64,000 bases of DNA from Cryomorpha ignava (GTDB taxonomy: Bacteria > Bacteroidota > Bacteroidia > Flavobacteriales_D > Cryomorphaceae): contig NZ_JAAGVY010000001.1 of assembly GCF_010686655.1 (NCBI RefSeq), forward strand, positions 1 to 64,000, read 5' to 3'. A program made the position numbers and the translations under genes. How positions within the stretch are numbered: position 1 is the stretch's first letter; every line of letters begins with the position of its first letter. This document shows, in pieces, positions 8,267 through 19,300 of the stretch. The notes below the pieces were generated by a model, which had not been told where the DNA came from, ran no database searches, and saw only the letters and a list, made by a program, of their open reading frames with translations.

Positions 8267-9298
8267 CTAAAGGAATAACTCTCCCTGATCTGGCTTAGGT
8301 GTGCGACCAAGGTGTTTATACGATGCTTCAGTAGCCTGCCTTCCGCGTGGAGTGCGCATTAAGAATCCCTCTTGAATTAAAAAGGGTTCATACACCTCTT
8401 CTATTGTGCCAGGATCCTCTCCTACTGCCGTAGCAATGGTTGTAAGTCCCACCGGTCCGCCTTTAAACTTATCGATAATGGTGACGAGGATTTTATTGTC
8501 CATCTCGTCAAGACCATAGGCATCAACTTCGAGTGCTTCGAGTGCTATTTGGGATATATCTAGGTCAATAACTCCTGTACCTTTTACCTGAGCAAAATCT
8601 CTGACCCTTCTTAGGAGAGCATTGGCTATACGTGGCGTACCACGAGACCTTCTTGCAATTTCGTGTGCCGCATTATTTTCTATTGGAATATTCAATATAT
8701 CAGCGCTTCGCTTTACGATTGTTGCAAGTACATCATGTGAATAGTACGAAAGTCTAGAATTGATACCAAACCGGGCGCGCAGCGGTGCCGTAAGCAAGCC
8801 AGAGCGGGTTGTGGCTCCTATTAGTGTAAACGGATTTAAGCTGATTTCAACACTCCGCGCATTGGGACCTGTATCAATAACAAGATCGATTTTAAAATCT
8901 TCCATCGCTGAGTATAGATATTCTTCTACTATTGGCGAAAGCCTGTGGATCTCGTCAATAAAAAGCACATCGTTCTCTTCGAGATTGGTGAGTAAACCGG
9001 CAAGATCGCCCGGCTTATCAAGTACGGGGCCGGAAGTAACCCGAAAGCCCACACCGAGTTCTTGCGAAATAATATTTGCAAGCGTTGTTTTACCCAATCC
9101 GGGTGGACCGTGTAGTAAAACATGATCAAGGGCTTCACCTCTGTTCATCGCAGCAGTAACAAATATCTTCAGGTTCTCCAGAATTTTTTCCTGCCCCGAA
9201 AAATCTCCAAATGTCTTTGGCCGTAAAACACGATCTATATCTGCATCCGTATATGACGCCGAACCACGTAAGTCAAAATCTTCATCCATTGTCTTCAA
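8267..9298 (-). CDS. ruvB: Holliday junction branch migration helicase RuvB
   Basis: 343 residues, the usual RuvB length. Walker [10 protein letters not shown] at about residues 64-72, Walker [11 protein letters not shown] at 111-120, the sensor-like GATTRSGLL, the arginine-finger region, and the C-terminal winged-helix with [17 protein letters not shown]. RuvB is the hexameric AAA+ motor that works with RuvA to drive branch migration and with RuvC to resolve Holliday junctions. The start may be the first Met or Met4 (MDEDFD), four residues in. It is monocistronic here; ruvA and ruvC are not in the window. Confidence 0.97.
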   Translation of the reverse strand: MKTMDEDFDLRGSASYTDADIDRVLRPKTFGDFSGQEKILENLKIFVTAAMNRGEALDHVLLHGPPGLGKTTLANIISQELGVGFRVTSGPVLDKPGDLAGLLTNLEENDVLFIDEIHRLSPIVEEYLYSAMEDFKIDLVIDTGPNARSVEISLNPFTLIGATTRSGLLTAPLRARFGINSRLSYYSHDVLATIVKRSADILNIPIENNAAHEIARRSRGTPRIANALLRRVRDFAQVKGTGVIDLDISQIALEALEVDAYGLDEMDNKILVTIIDKFKGGPVGLTTIATAVGEDPGTIEEVYEPFLIQEGFLMRTPRGRQATEASYKHLGRTPKPDQGELFL

Positions 9299-9324
9299 AG
9301 ATAAACAAGAAAAAAATAGGTTTA

Positions 9325-9357
9325 AAACAAAAAGCCGTACTAAGTAGCACGGCTTTT
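9325..9357 (-). terminator. Terminator of the act-cox operon
   Basis: AAAAGCCGT (9330-9338) pairs with ACGGCTTTT (9349-9357). On the minus strand the stem is followed by TTTTTGTTTT. It lies about 20 nt after the cytochrome oxidase subunit I stop codon. Confidence 0.85.
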
Positions 9358-9377
9358 AAAAGTTATTTAAGAATTAG

Positions 9378-11165
9378 TTAATGCTCTTCTTCGTCGGGAC
9401 TTAATGGAACTGTCTGCGGCACATAATCAAGCTCTTTACCCGGCTTACTATAATCGTAAGGCCATCTGTAAACGACAGGAAGGGCACCTGGCCAGTTTCC
9501 ATGTATGTGCTCTACAGGAGTAGTCCACTCCAGCGTATTTGATTTCCATGGATTCTGAATTGCTTTTTGACCTCTGTAAATAGAGTAAAAGAAATTGAAT
9601 AAGAAAATGCCTTGTGCAAACGCCGCCATAATGGCAAATAGACTTATGATTACATTCAAGTCTTGGATTCCATCAAACATTGGGAAATCAGTGTATTGAT
9701 AATACCTACGTGGTGCTCCGGCAACGCCTACAAAGTGCATAGGAAAAAACACCCCATATCCACCTATAACTGTCAACCAGAAATGGGCGTAACCCAGCTT
9801 GCTGTTCATCATGCGTCCATACATTTTTGGGAACCAGTGGTAAACTCCTGAGAACATACCAAAAATAGCAGATAGCCCCATAACTACGTGGAAGTGGGCG
9901 ACGACAAAATAAGTATCGTGAACCTGAATATCGAGTGTGGCATCTGCGAGAATAATACCCGTTAATCCTCCTGTAACGAATGTAGAAACCAAAGCGATTG
10001 AAAACAACATGGCAGGCGTAAAGATGATATTACCTTTCCATAACGTGGTTATGTAATTAAACGCTTTTACAGCAGATGGAATAGCGATAAGCAGTGTAGT
10101 AAATACGAATACCGATCCGAGGAATGGATTCATTCCTGAAATAAACATGTGGTGAGCCCAAACGATAAACGAAAGGAAACCAATAGCCAAAAGTGATCCT
10201 ATCATCGCGCGGTAACCAAAAATTGGTTTTCGCGAATTTGTTGAAAGAACCTCTGATGCAATACCAAGTGCCGGTAAAATTACAATGTAAACTTCGGGGT
10301 GACCGAGGAACCAGAATAAGTGTTCATAGAGAATCGGGCTGCCTCCTACCGGATCGAGCGCTTCTCCTCCTATATATATATCGCTTAGATAAAAGCTGGT
10401 GCCCAACGTGCGGTCCATAACAAGTAAAAGAGCAGCTGCAAACAATACAGGAAATGAAAGTACGCCCAGAATGGCCGTAATAAAGAATGCCCATATTGTA
10501 AGTGGCAATCTTGTCATTTTCATTCCTTTGGTACGCAAATTGAGAATAGTAACAATGTAATTGAGACTACCCAAGAGCGATGAAGCGATAAAAATAGTTA
10601 TACTGATAAGCCATAGAGACATCCCAAGACCTGATCCGGGCATAGCCTGTGGCAAGGCACTCAAAGGCGGATAAACAGTCCAACCACCACTAGCAGCACC
10701 AGACTCTACAAATAGAGAGGCGACCATAATAATGCTGGAAATAAAGAAGAACCAGTAAGACAGCATATTCAGAAAGCCAGAAGCCATATCTCTGGCACCG
10801 ATTTGCAACGGAATAAGTAAGTTACTAAATGTACCACTCAAGCCACCGGTAAGCACAAAGAATACCATAATGGTACCATGTATAGTTACCAGAGAAAGGT
10901 ACATATTTTTGTCCAGAACCCCATCTGGCGCCCATTTATCTCCAAGGAAAAAATTTAGAATTTCAAAACTCTCTCCCGGCCATCCCAGCTGCAATCTAAA
11001 AAATACAGATAGCATCATAGCAATTATAGCCATGACTATTGCAGTGATCAGAAATTGCTTACTGATCATTTTGTGATCTTGCGAAAACACGTATTTCGAT
11101 ACAAAGCTCTCCTTTGCGTGGTGATGCGCGTGCTGAGAGGCGTGTGCTTCAGTTATAGCTGCCAT
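9378..11165 (-). CDS. ctaD: Cytochrome c oxidase subunit I
   Basis: 595 residues with about 12-13 membrane helices. The catalytic core is visible: FWFLGHPEVYIVILP (CuB His and the cross-linked Tyr region), WAHHMFISG (CuB histidines), and HDTYFVVAHFHVVMG (heme a3 and heme a ligands). It is an A-type heme-copper oxidase that reduces oxygen to water. The Tyr in the HPEVY motif indicates an aa3/caa3-type enzyme rather than cbb3. It is the last gene of an operon behind subunit II and the complete alternative complex III; subunits III and IV are not adjacent here. Supercomplex formation with ActABCDEF is known in Flavobacterium and is inferred here. Confidence 0.96.
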   Translation of the reverse strand: MAAITEAHASQHAHHHAKESFVSKYVFSQDHKMISKQFLITAIVMAIIAMMLSVFFRLQLGWPGESFEILNFFLGDKWAPDGVLDKNMYLSLVTIHGTIMVFFVLTGGLSGTFSNLLIPLQIGARDMASGFLNMLSYWFFFISSIIMVASLFVESGAASGGWTVYPPLSALPQAMPGSGLGMSLWLISITIFIASSLLGSLNYIVTILNLRTKGMKMTRLPLTIWAFFITAILGVLSFPVLFAAALLLVMDRTLGTSFYLSDIYIGGEALDPVGGSPILYEHLFWFLGHPEVYIVILPALGIASEVLSTNSRKPIFGYRAMIGSLLAIGFLSFIVWAHHMFISGMNPFLGSVFVFTTLLIAIPSAVKAFNYITTLWKGNIIFTPAMLFSIALVSTFVTGGLTGIILADATLDIQVHDTYFVVAHFHVVMGLSAIFGMFSGVYHWFPKMYGRMMNSKLGYAHFWLTVIGGYGVFFPMHFVGVAGAPRRYYQYTDFPMFDGIQDLNVIISLFAIMAAFAQGIFLFNFFYSIYRGQKAIQNPWKSNTLEWTTPVEHIHGNWPGALPVVYRWPYDYSKPGKELDYVPQTVPLSPDEEEH

Positions 11166-11181
11166 ATGCGATTTTTTTCAA

Positions 11182-12393
11182 TTATTTTTCAGCAATGATG
11201 CGTTTTTCTTCCAATTTTCCCGTTTCGGGTTTCTTTTCGATCTGACTAACCATTGTAGCGGCAAAAGTCTTTTGATCTAAAAGCCATTTTTCGTAATCTT
11301 CTTCTGTATCTACAATGATATCCATCTGCATGTTGTAGTGTGCAGATCCGCAAACCTTATTGCAAAGAAGGATAAAATTAAAATCAGGATCTTTTACTAT
11401 AGTACGCATACTATCTGTTGTAATAGTAGGCGTAAATTTAAAATAAGTAGTCATACCAGGTACAGCGTTCATTTGTGCTCTAAAATGAGGGAAATAAGCA
11501 CTGTGTATTACATCTGAGGAACGTATATTAAAACGCACCTCCCGATTTACAGGAATGTGAAATTCGCCTTTTACAATAATATCATCATCTGAAGCAGAAA
11601 AATCACGGCCACTTTGCTCGTACGCTATAACTTTTGCCAGCTGGCGGCGACGCATTCCAATTTTCTCCTCAATTTCCATAGCCTGACTGTGAGGTAAGAT
11701 ATTATTTACAAGATCATCTTCGCTCTTTTGAATTTCATCTTGCAACTCCTTGATTCTACCGGGCAAATTTTCATTTGAGATAACACCCATCGGATTTGGC
11801 CCGGTAATCATTGTAAAATTAAAATCTCCTAATACAGCATCATCGCCCGGATACCGAACGGTCCAGTCAAACTGGCGCCCGTACAACTCAACGTTTAATG
11901 CATCTTCTCCCCCTTCAAAATTTGTAATTTGATTCCAGGTGCGCAACCCGTAAATAATAATAACTGCAAGAACTATAGACGGAATAACTGTCCAAATCAA
12001 CTCCAGCTTGTTATTATGAGCAAGGTAATATGCCTTTCTCTTTGGATCATAAGCATACTTATACGAAAAGAAGAATAAAAGGAAATTCACGATAAAGAAT
12101 ACCGTAAAAATAATTATCCAGTTGAAATTCATAAGCGTATCAACCTCCTGCCCGTGAGCCGAAGCGGCTACCGGGAGTAGAATATCCTGATGACTTATAA
12201 GCTCCCATATAAAGAAAGCGAAAAGGACAAGGCAAAAGATAAGCAGTAAAGCACCATTCATTTTATTCGCTGCGGGCGATATTTCTTCTTCGCGCTTATT
12301 GCCAATACCCATTGATAACTGGTAAACTTTGGCAATTTGTGCTACACCAATTACCGCAAGAATTATTACCAGTACTAAAAGCAGTTTCTCCAT
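11182..12393 (-). CDS. ctaC: Cytochrome c oxidase subunit II
   Basis: 403 residues. Three hydrophobic helices near the N-terminus (residues 3-20, about 50-70, about 90-110, plus one near 130-150) precede the cupredoxin domain. The CuA site is intact: the first His in SDVIHSAYFPHF, then LLCNKVCGSAHYNM with CxxxC, His and Met near residues 345-358. Between the membrane part and the CuA domain lies a charged coiled insertion (about residues 205-270, KELQDEIQKSEDD then EEKIGMRRRQL) seen in Bacteroidota subunit II proteins. It accepts electrons from cytochrome c, probably directly from ActA/ActE. No heme c domain is fused to it. Confidence 0.95.
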   Translation of the reverse strand: MEKLLLVLVIILAVIGVAQIAKVYQLSMGIGNKREEEISPAANKMNGALLLIFCLVLFAFFIWELISHQDILLPVAASAHGQEVDTLMNFNWIIIFTVFFIVNFLLFFFSYKYAYDPKRKAYYLAHNNKLELIWTVIPSIVLAVIIIYGLRTWNQITNFEGGEDALNVELYGRQFDWTVRYPGDDAVLGDFNFTMITGPNPMGVISNENLPGRIKELQDEIQKSEDDLVNNILPHSQAMEIEEKIGMRRRQLAKVIAYEQSGRDFSASDDDIIVKGEFHIPVNREVRFNIRSSDVIHSAYFPHFRAQMNAVPGMTTYFKFTPTITTDSMRTIVKDPDFNFILLCNKVCGSAHYNMQMDIIVDTEEDYEKWLLDQKTFAATMVSQIEKKPETGKLEEKRIIAEK

Positions 12394-12417
12394 GATCTAT
12401 TATCTAATAATCTCCAA

Positions 12418-13722
12418 TTAAATGCTATGATGCAAACTTTCTTCCAGGTAAGGTGATTTTTGAGGTTCCAAGGGTGCTTTTGCCAATGAGGAAAATACAC
12501 GATTGATAAACAAGCCCATAAATCCAAGTAAGAAGCCTACTTCTAACCATCCAAATGCCATTTTCTCCATTACTCCGGGAACAATAAGCATAAAGGTATC
12601 CATATAGTGTCCAATAAAAATAATCGTACCCATAGCAATCAAGAACCCGGGGTTGCGCTTCGCATCTCTTGACATCAACACAACCATTGGGAGTGCAAAA
12701 TTAACAATAAACATCCCAAAAAATGGCACTTTGTACTCATTTATTCGAACAATAAAATAGGTGACCTCTTCAGGAATATTAGAATACCAAATAAGCATGA
12801 ATTGCGAAAACCACAAATAAGACCATAAGAAGCTAAGTGCGAACACCCATTTTCCCATATCTTGAAGATGGCTTGAATTTACCTCTTTTAAATAACCTTT
12901 AGAAATCAAATAAAGCGTGAGAATTGTAATAATATTCATTGCCGATACCCACATACCCGAGAATACGTACCACCCGTAAAGTGTACTAAACCAGTGCGTG
13001 TCTATAGACATTAACCAATCCCACGAAAGTGTAGAAGAAAATACGGCAAAAATTACCAGATATACGGCGGCTCGCTTGTATCCTTTCATGTGTATTTCTG
13101 TACCTCCTACTTCATCTTCTTTCAGCGATCGCTTTCTAAACCAGTTTCCAAACAAAATAAAAGTAGCGAGATAAATCAGGGTACGAATCCAGAAAAATGG
13201 CTTATTCAAATACATGGTTTTATTTGCTATCAGCTCATCATAACTCGGATTAGCCATTACATCCGCACCTGCTTTTTCAGCTGCTTCTAGCGAATAAAAA
13301 TAATCTGGATGGGCAGAACCTTCGCTTGCCGCAGTAACATATTGCATTGTAGTAGCTTCATCCATCCAGTGGTAAATGTGATTCCAGTGAAAGGTAGAGC
13401 CAATAAAAACAATAATCATTACAACTGAGGCGTAAGGAATAAATGAGAAAACAGCCTCCATTACCCGTCTAAGCATTACAGCCCAGGCTGTTTCTGTGGC
13501 AAAATGCAAGGCGTAGAAAAAGAGTGCTCCCAAGGCAATTCCCAGAAAGTAAAATCCATTTATCATCATATTAGACCACCAGCGTGCATGATGGTTTTCT
13601 CCATACACGAAGAATCCCGCTATGATGGCTATTGCACCCACAATCATGAGGATGTACGATACTAATTTTGCTCTACTTGAGAAAACGAAATTCATTTCCT
13701 GATCTTTAAATTCGATTATCAA
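12418..13722 (-). CDS. actF: Alternative complex III subunit ActF
   Basis: 434 residues, about ten membrane helices, no cofactor motif. The sequence matches the quinol:cytochrome c oxidoreductase subunit F family, a homologue of ActC that lacks quinone-binding catalytic residues in known structures. It helps form the membrane part of alternative complex III. Overlaps actE by 4 nt and is followed by coxII after 24 nt. A helix-turn near SRAKLVSYILMIVG at the N-terminus starts the first membrane segment. Confidence 0.9.
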   Translation of the reverse strand: MIIEFKDQEMNFVFSSRAKLVSYILMIVGAIAIIAGFFVYGENHHARWWSNMMINGFYFLGIALGALFFYALHFATETAWAVMLRRVMEAVFSFIPYASVVMIIVFIGSTFHWNHIYHWMDEATTMQYVTAASEGSAHPDYFYSLEAAEKAGADVMANPSYDELIANKTMYLNKPFFWIRTLIYLATFILFGNWFRKRSLKEDEVGGTEIHMKGYKRAAVYLVIFAVFSSTLSWDWLMSIDTHWFSTLYGWYVFSGMWVSAMNIITILTLYLISKGYLKEVNSSHLQDMGKWVFALSFLWSYLWFSQFMLIWYSNIPEEVTYFIVRINEYKVPFFGMFIVNFALPMVVLMSRDAKRNPGFLIAMGTIIFIGHYMDTFMLIVPGVMEKMAFGWLEVGFLLGFMGLFINRVFSSLAKAPLEPQKSPYLEESLHHSI

Positions 13723-14390
13723 TTCGGCATTTCGGCCGTTCCAGTTGTATCAGCTTCAGATCCGTTTTGCTCAGTTACCTGAGCGTCGGGATTTTGAAGC
13801 GTCTTTACGAATGCAATAACTTTCCACCTGTCAGACTTAGATATTTGTGAAGCGTGAGACCCCATCAAACCTTTACCGTAAGTAATAGTGTGAAACATTT
13901 TTCCTTCGGACAAGTCTTTAAGTGTACCATCGTAAGCAGGAGGTGCGGGATGCCCCCCTTTTATTACAACTGCACCATCGCCTTTTCCTTTGGCACCGTG
14001 GCATTGCACACAGAAATTGGCATAAACCTCGGTACCTTCTAGAATAATTTTCTGTGATTGTGGATAAGGCGATTTCAATACCTCGCCTGCTAGCTCATAG
14101 CCTTCAGGTGTGTTTGGAATTGAATAAGGCATATCGTTCATTGCATATTCCGACATTGGAACGGTACCTTCAACAGGCTGCCGTGCTGACATGGTCAAAT
14201 TCAATTCAGGACGTATCGTGTCTCTTATTTCTCCATAATCCACATAAGCCTCAATGGCCGGACTACGGTACATATCAGGCATATACTCATACCCGGGACT
14301 TTGCTCATCTCTAACACAGCTGCTTAGCAAAAGTAGGCCAAACGCCGTCGTAAAAAGTGCTTTTATATGTATTGACTTCGTTAAATTCAT
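13719..14390 (-). CDS. actE: Alternative complex III monoheme cytochrome ActE
   Basis: 223 residues. The lipoprotein signal ends LLSSC (lipidated Cys25), which anchors the protein to the outer face of the inner membrane. One heme-binding CVQCH at residues 127-131 and the downstream axial Met in KGLMGSHASQ. In the known Flavobacterium complex ActE carries the last heme before the oxidase. The acidic, Thr/Asn-rich C-terminal tail is likely disordered. Overlaps both neighbours by 4 nt, consistent with tight translational coupling. Confidence 0.92.
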   Translation of the reverse strand: MNLTKSIHIKALFTTAFGLLLLSSCVRDEQSPGYEYMPDMYRSPAIEAYVDYGEIRDTIRPELNLTMSARQPVEGTVPMSEYAMNDMPYSIPNTPEGYELAGEVLKSPYPQSQKIILEGTEVYANFCVQCHGAKGKGDGAVVIKGGHPAPPAYDGTLKDLSEGKMFHTITYGKGLMGSHASQISKSDRWKVIAFVKTLQNPDAQVTEQNGSEADTTGTAEMPN

Positions 14391-14944
14391 TTCTTAGCCA
14401 ATTGTTTTTCGTTAATTTCAATTGCTCCCAGTTCCTTAAATAGTACGCCCATTGTTTCGGTCGATGCACCGGGATTCTCTTGGTCGGTAATTTCAATTAC
14501 AAATTTATCATCTGTAGTGCGTGGATCAGGATTCACCGCAGGCATCCCCGGAAGGGTACCATTTCTAATCAAGTAGGTAATAACCATTCCATGCGCTGCA
14601 AGTAGTACTGTAAACTCAAATGAAATTGGAATAAACGCAGGTAAATTTTGAATAAGGCTAAAACTTGGTTTCCCACCAATATTCATAGGCCAGTCGTAAA
14701 TCATGAAGTACCACATTCCCAATAAGGCCAGTGACAGCCCTAAAGCTCCGAACATGAATGAAACGATAGCAAGACGTGTGCGCTTTATACCAATTATAGG
14801 GTCAATACCATGAATTGGAAAGGGTGAATAAACATCCTTAATCTGAATACCGTCAGCTACCAGGCGCTTTGCAGCTCCGACAAGCTTCAAGTCATCGTCA
14901 AACATTACATGAATGACTCTGTTCGTATGTGTCATTTCAGCCAT
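14387..14944 (-). CDS. actD: Alternative complex III subunit ActD (DUF3341)
   Basis: 185 residues with two membrane helices (about residues 58-80 and 100-120). The N-terminal half is a cytoplasmic alpha/beta domain of the DUF3341 type, beginning with the VIHVMFDDDLKLVGAAKRL segment. ActD spans the membrane and contacts ActC and ActB. The C-terminus carries a PRTTDDKFVIEI soluble segment. Overlaps actE by 4 nt and actC by one base. Confidence 0.9.
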   Translation of the reverse strand: MAEMTHTNRVIHVMFDDDLKLVGAAKRLVADGIQIKDVYSPFPIHGIDPIIGIKRTRLAIVSFMFGALGLSLALLGMWYFMIYDWPMNIGGKPSFSLIQNLPAFIPISFEFTVLLAAHGMVITYLIRNGTLPGMPAVNPDPRTTDDKFVIEITDQENPGASTETMGVLFKELGAIEINEKQLAKK

Positions 14945-16317
14945 TAATGATTTTCTTTTTTATTTTCTTCACCTGAAACTCTTAAGATCGACTTCAATTC
15001 ATTTAATGCAAGCACGGGGAAGAATCTTGCAAATAATAAGAATAAAAAGAAGAATATTCCAATTGTACCTATAAACACACCTATGTCGACCCATGTAGGA
15101 TGAAACATAGACCAGCTTGATGGAACGTAATCTCTGTGAAGAGAAGTAACAATAATTACAAAACGCTCAAACCACATTCCGATATTTACCACGATAGATA
15201 AGATAAAAGTGAGAATGAAGTTGGTACGAATTTTCTTGAACCAAAACAGCTGTGGAGTAACCACGTTGCAAGTCATCATGATCCAATATGCCCAAAAATA
15301 AGGCCCACTAAATCTATTAATAAAGGCATAAGACTCATATTCTACACCTGAATACCATGATATAAAGAGCTCGGTGAGATATGCAACCCCAACTATAGAA
15401 CCTGTAACGATAATTACAATGTTCATATACTCTACGTGCTTTCGGGTAATGTAATTTTCCAATTTCATAACCTTGCGCATTACGAGCAGGAGGGTAAGAA
15501 CCATCGCAAATCCTGAGAATACCGCACCCGATACAAAGTAGGGGGGAAATATGGTGGTGTGCCAACCCGGAATAACAGATGTAGCAAAGTCCATAGATAC
15601 TATAGAGTGCACGGAGAAAACCAGTGGTGTCGCAAGACCGGCCAATACCAGTGAAACCTCTTCAAAGCGGCTCCATTGTTTTGCTTTACCCGACCATCCA
15701 AAACTAAGCATTCCATATATTTTCTTTGTAAGCGGTTTGGTCATTCTATCTCTTATTGTAGCAAAATCGGGAATAAGTCCAATGTACCAGAATACTAACG
15801 AGACACTAAAATATGTGCTAATCGCGAAAACGTCCCAAAGTAAAGGTGAGTTAAAGTTTACCCATAATGATCCAAACTGATTTGGTAACGGGAAAACGAA
15901 ATAAGCCAGCCAGATACGACCCATGTGGATACCCGGAAATACGGCAGCCATCATTACGGCAAAAATGGTCATTGCTTCCGCCGACCGGTTAATAGCCATA
16001 CGCCATTTTTGGCGAAAAAGCAGCAATACTGCAGAGATGAGGGTACCTGCGTGGCCAATACCTACCCACCATACAAAGTTGGTGATATCCCAGGCCCAGC
16101 CTACTGTTTTATTAAGCCCCCATACGCCAATACCTGTGGATATTAGATACAGGATACAGCCTATTCCCCATAGTGAAATGAGTCCGGCGATTGTAATAAG
16201 CACGTACCAACCGGTAGGTGCCTTATTTTCTATTGGGCCTATTACGTCCGAAGTAATATCATGGTAAGATTTATTACCAAGTATCAACGGTGTTCTTATG
16301 GCAGCTTCTTTGTGCAT
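14944..16317 (-). CDS. actC: Alternative complex III quinol-oxidising subunit ActC
   Basis: 457 residues, NrfD/PsrC family, about ten membrane helices. This is the subunit that binds and oxidises menaquinol at the membrane; the family's conserved His and Asp are expected in the helix with GHAGTLISAVLLLFRQKWR, which is visible at about residues 95-115. Electrons go to the ActB iron-sulfur clusters and ActA/ActE hemes. Upstream gene actB ends 26 nt away. The short charged C-terminal tail (GEENKKENH) is cytoplasmic. Confidence 0.95.
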   Translation of the reverse strand: MHKEAAIRTPLILGNKSYHDITSDVIGPIENKAPTGWYVLITIAGLISLWGIGCILYLISTGIGVWGLNKTVGWAWDITNFVWWVGIGHAGTLISAVLLLFRQKWRMAINRSAEAMTIFAVMMAAVFPGIHMGRIWLAYFVFPLPNQFGSLWVNFNSPLLWDVFAISTYFSVSLVFWYIGLIPDFATIRDRMTKPLTKKIYGMLSFGWSGKAKQWSRFEEVSLVLAGLATPLVFSVHSIVSMDFATSVIPGWHTTIFPPYFVSGAVFSGFAMVLTLLLVMRKVMKLENYITRKHVEYMNIVIIVTGSIVGVAYLTELFISWYSGVEYESYAFINRFSGPYFWAYWIMMTCNVVTPQLFWFKKIRTNFILTFILSIVVNIGMWFERFVIIVTSLHRDYVPSSWSMFHPTWVDIGVFIGTIGIFFFLFLLFARFFPVLALNELKSILRVSGEENKKENH

Positions 16318-16342
16318 CTATGCTAAGTTTCAGAAGTTACTT

Positions 16343-19300
16343 TTATGTATTTCGCACTTTTACTTTATAACTCACATTAGGCTTAACACCTATCTCTGCA
16401 AGTGCGTGATAAGTGCGATTATCGCCCTCATCACCGGAAATTTCACTCTTAGTATCATTCAAGTCGCCAAAAGAGATTGCATTTGTAGGACATGCTTCCG
16501 CACAAGCGGTTACAATTGTTCCGTCTTGTACTGGCTCACCTTTCATTTTGGCATCAAGCTTACCACTTTGTATTCTTTGAACACACATACTGCATTTTTC
16601 CATTACACCGCGAGAGCGCACAGTTACATCAGGATTGAGCACCATACGTGCAGTAGCATCCTGTGCAGGATTAACATCAGCGAATTTATCGTAAGCTTTA
16701 TAATTAAACCAGTTAAAACGACGTACTTTAAACGGACAGTTGTTGGCGCAGTAACGTGTACCGATACAACGGTTGTAGGTCATTTGATTTAAACCTTCGT
16801 TGCTATGGGTAGTTGCAGCAACGGGACAAACCGTTTCGCAAGGCGCATGGTTACAGTGCTGACACATCATAGGCATGAAAACCGTTGTCGGATTCTCATA
16901 CTCGGGAACTTCCATCTCGCGATAGGTATCAATTATACCTTCGTCTAATTCTGCTCCCTTCTCTACTGTCATGTCAGAGGAGTAGTATCTATCAATGCGC
17001 ATCCAGTGCATATCGCGCGCTCTGCGTATCTCATCTTTACCTACTACCGGAACGTTATTTTCAGAGTGACAAGCAGTAACGCATGCACTACAGCCAATAC
17101 AAGTTGAAAGGTCAATACTCATTCCCCAGCGGTGGCCTACCCCTTTTACAGGGTGAGCTTCCCAAATATCTACATCATCTACATCTTTTAAAGTGGCAAT
17201 ACCCTCTTCGCGTACTACTAATTTATGTGCGGGATTGTAGACTTCTTTTGGAGAAGATTTAAATGTCGAAAAAGTCGTTTCGCGAACGATAGAATCACGA
17301 CCCATTAAAGTATGATGTGTCTGCGTACTCGCCATTGGGTAAACCATACCTGCGGCTTCAATATTTGCACCGGTAAGTTTGTATGACATAACTCCATTGG
17401 CAACAGCCACGAATGGATAAAGATTTTTTCCGATTACAACCTTAAGGTCGTTTTCATTTTTCTCGTATCCTCCTGAAGGCTTGGTGCGGTATGCGGCACG
17501 TCCAATTTCTTCCTGACCGGCTCCGCGTCCATAACCTAGGGCTATAGAAACAGTTCCTTTCTTTTGACCGGGCTGTGCTACAACGGGTAGCGTTTCGCTC
17601 ATTCCATTAACGGTAATTTTAGCGAGCGATGCCGGAAGTTGTTCTCCAATATGCATATTGAAACCAAATGCTTCTACATCGACCGGATTCATTGCGATGT
17701 AATTATCCCAGGTAATTTTCGAAATTGGGTCAGGCAATTCCTGAAGCCATGGATTGGTCGCATGGCTACCATTTCCTATTCCAACTTTGGTGTATAATAC
17801 CACTTCAAATGTGTCGCTGCCGCCGGCACTAACACCGTTAATTTTGCCCGAAGCAGATGATAATACATCAGAAGATACCTGCATGGACCAATCGGCCGAT
17901 GGTACCTTTACACTTACTGACCCATTGCGCACGGCATTGAACCAGAAGTCATCGAACAAAATAGATGCGTCGCCAATAGAAGCAGAATAATCTTGCCAAA
18001 CCGAACGAATATAATCGTGATAAGAAGTAGTATTTCCTGCCCAAGTTAAGAGGCTCTCTTGAAACTGGCGTGTATTGTAAAGTCTTGAAATTGTAGGCTG
18101 TGCAAGTGCAGAATGTCCTGTTTTGGGATAGAAGTCATTCCATGACTCCAAATAGTGATTATCCGGACAAATATACTTACAATGAACTGCTGTTTCGTCT
18201 GCCAATCGGGCAAAAGAAAGCGTAACACCTACCTTACTCATTCCCGAAATAAACGCTGCGCTATTGGGCAGTGAATAAGCGGGATTAATATCTCCATGAA
18301 TTAACAATGCACCAACGCTTCCGGAATTCATATCCGCAACGAGTTGCATTACTTCTTCATCATTTCCTTGATTGATAAATGTTTCTACATCAGTAGAAAT
18401 AGTTGATCCATAATTGCCAAGAGTAGTATTAATAGCATTTGCCACTACTTGTACATTCGGGTCATTGCTTCCGCAGATAAAAAGAGACTTTCCGCGGTTT
18501 GCGTAAAGATCTTTAGCCGCATTAGCTATACCTGCTTCCGGCAAACCATCTGTACTTCCAGACATGGATGAGCTGCCGGCAAGTTTTGCAACCTGATTGT
18601 AAATAGCGAGTACAACCGCACCTTCTTGCGAAGGCATAATCGGAACGCGCACATCGGCATTTGAACCCGTAAGTGAAAGGCGCGATTCAAATTGATAGTG
18701 CTTATTCATCCACTCTCCTTGCGGATTACGGTTTTTAGCATATTGAGGAACATACTGATTGTGAAGCAACCAGTTGTCCATAAAGTCAGCGTCAACGCTA
18801 ACAATTGTCTTTGCCTTAGAGAAGTCGTAATCGGGTATAGACGATTTGCCAAAGCTCATTTCATTGGCTTTGCGAATACCGTACCGCGACACTGGGTCGT
18901 AGGTTACAACTTTTACTTTTTCTTCACCAAAGGCAGTTTTAAATTCTTTAATTGCTTTTTGGGTAGAAGGGCTAATGATTGACCCTGTTAATAGAACAAT
19001 GCTTTTACCACTTTCGGAAACACCTCTTAATTCAGACTTCAATGCTGAATCCATTTCAGGCCAGGTGGCATCATCGCCAACCATTTTGGGGCCTTTGAGT
19101 CTTTTCCCATCGTACAAACTCAATACCGACGAGTTAACGCGCGCAGTAAGCGCTCCCTGATTGATTCCGTGCTTATTATTTCCTTTCAGAAAAATAGGGC
19201 GTCCCTCACGGGTTTTCACCACTATGCTAGCGAAATCAAATCCATCAAAGAAAGTGGACGCGTAATACGTAGGTATTCCGGCAGTAATCTGCTCGGGCTT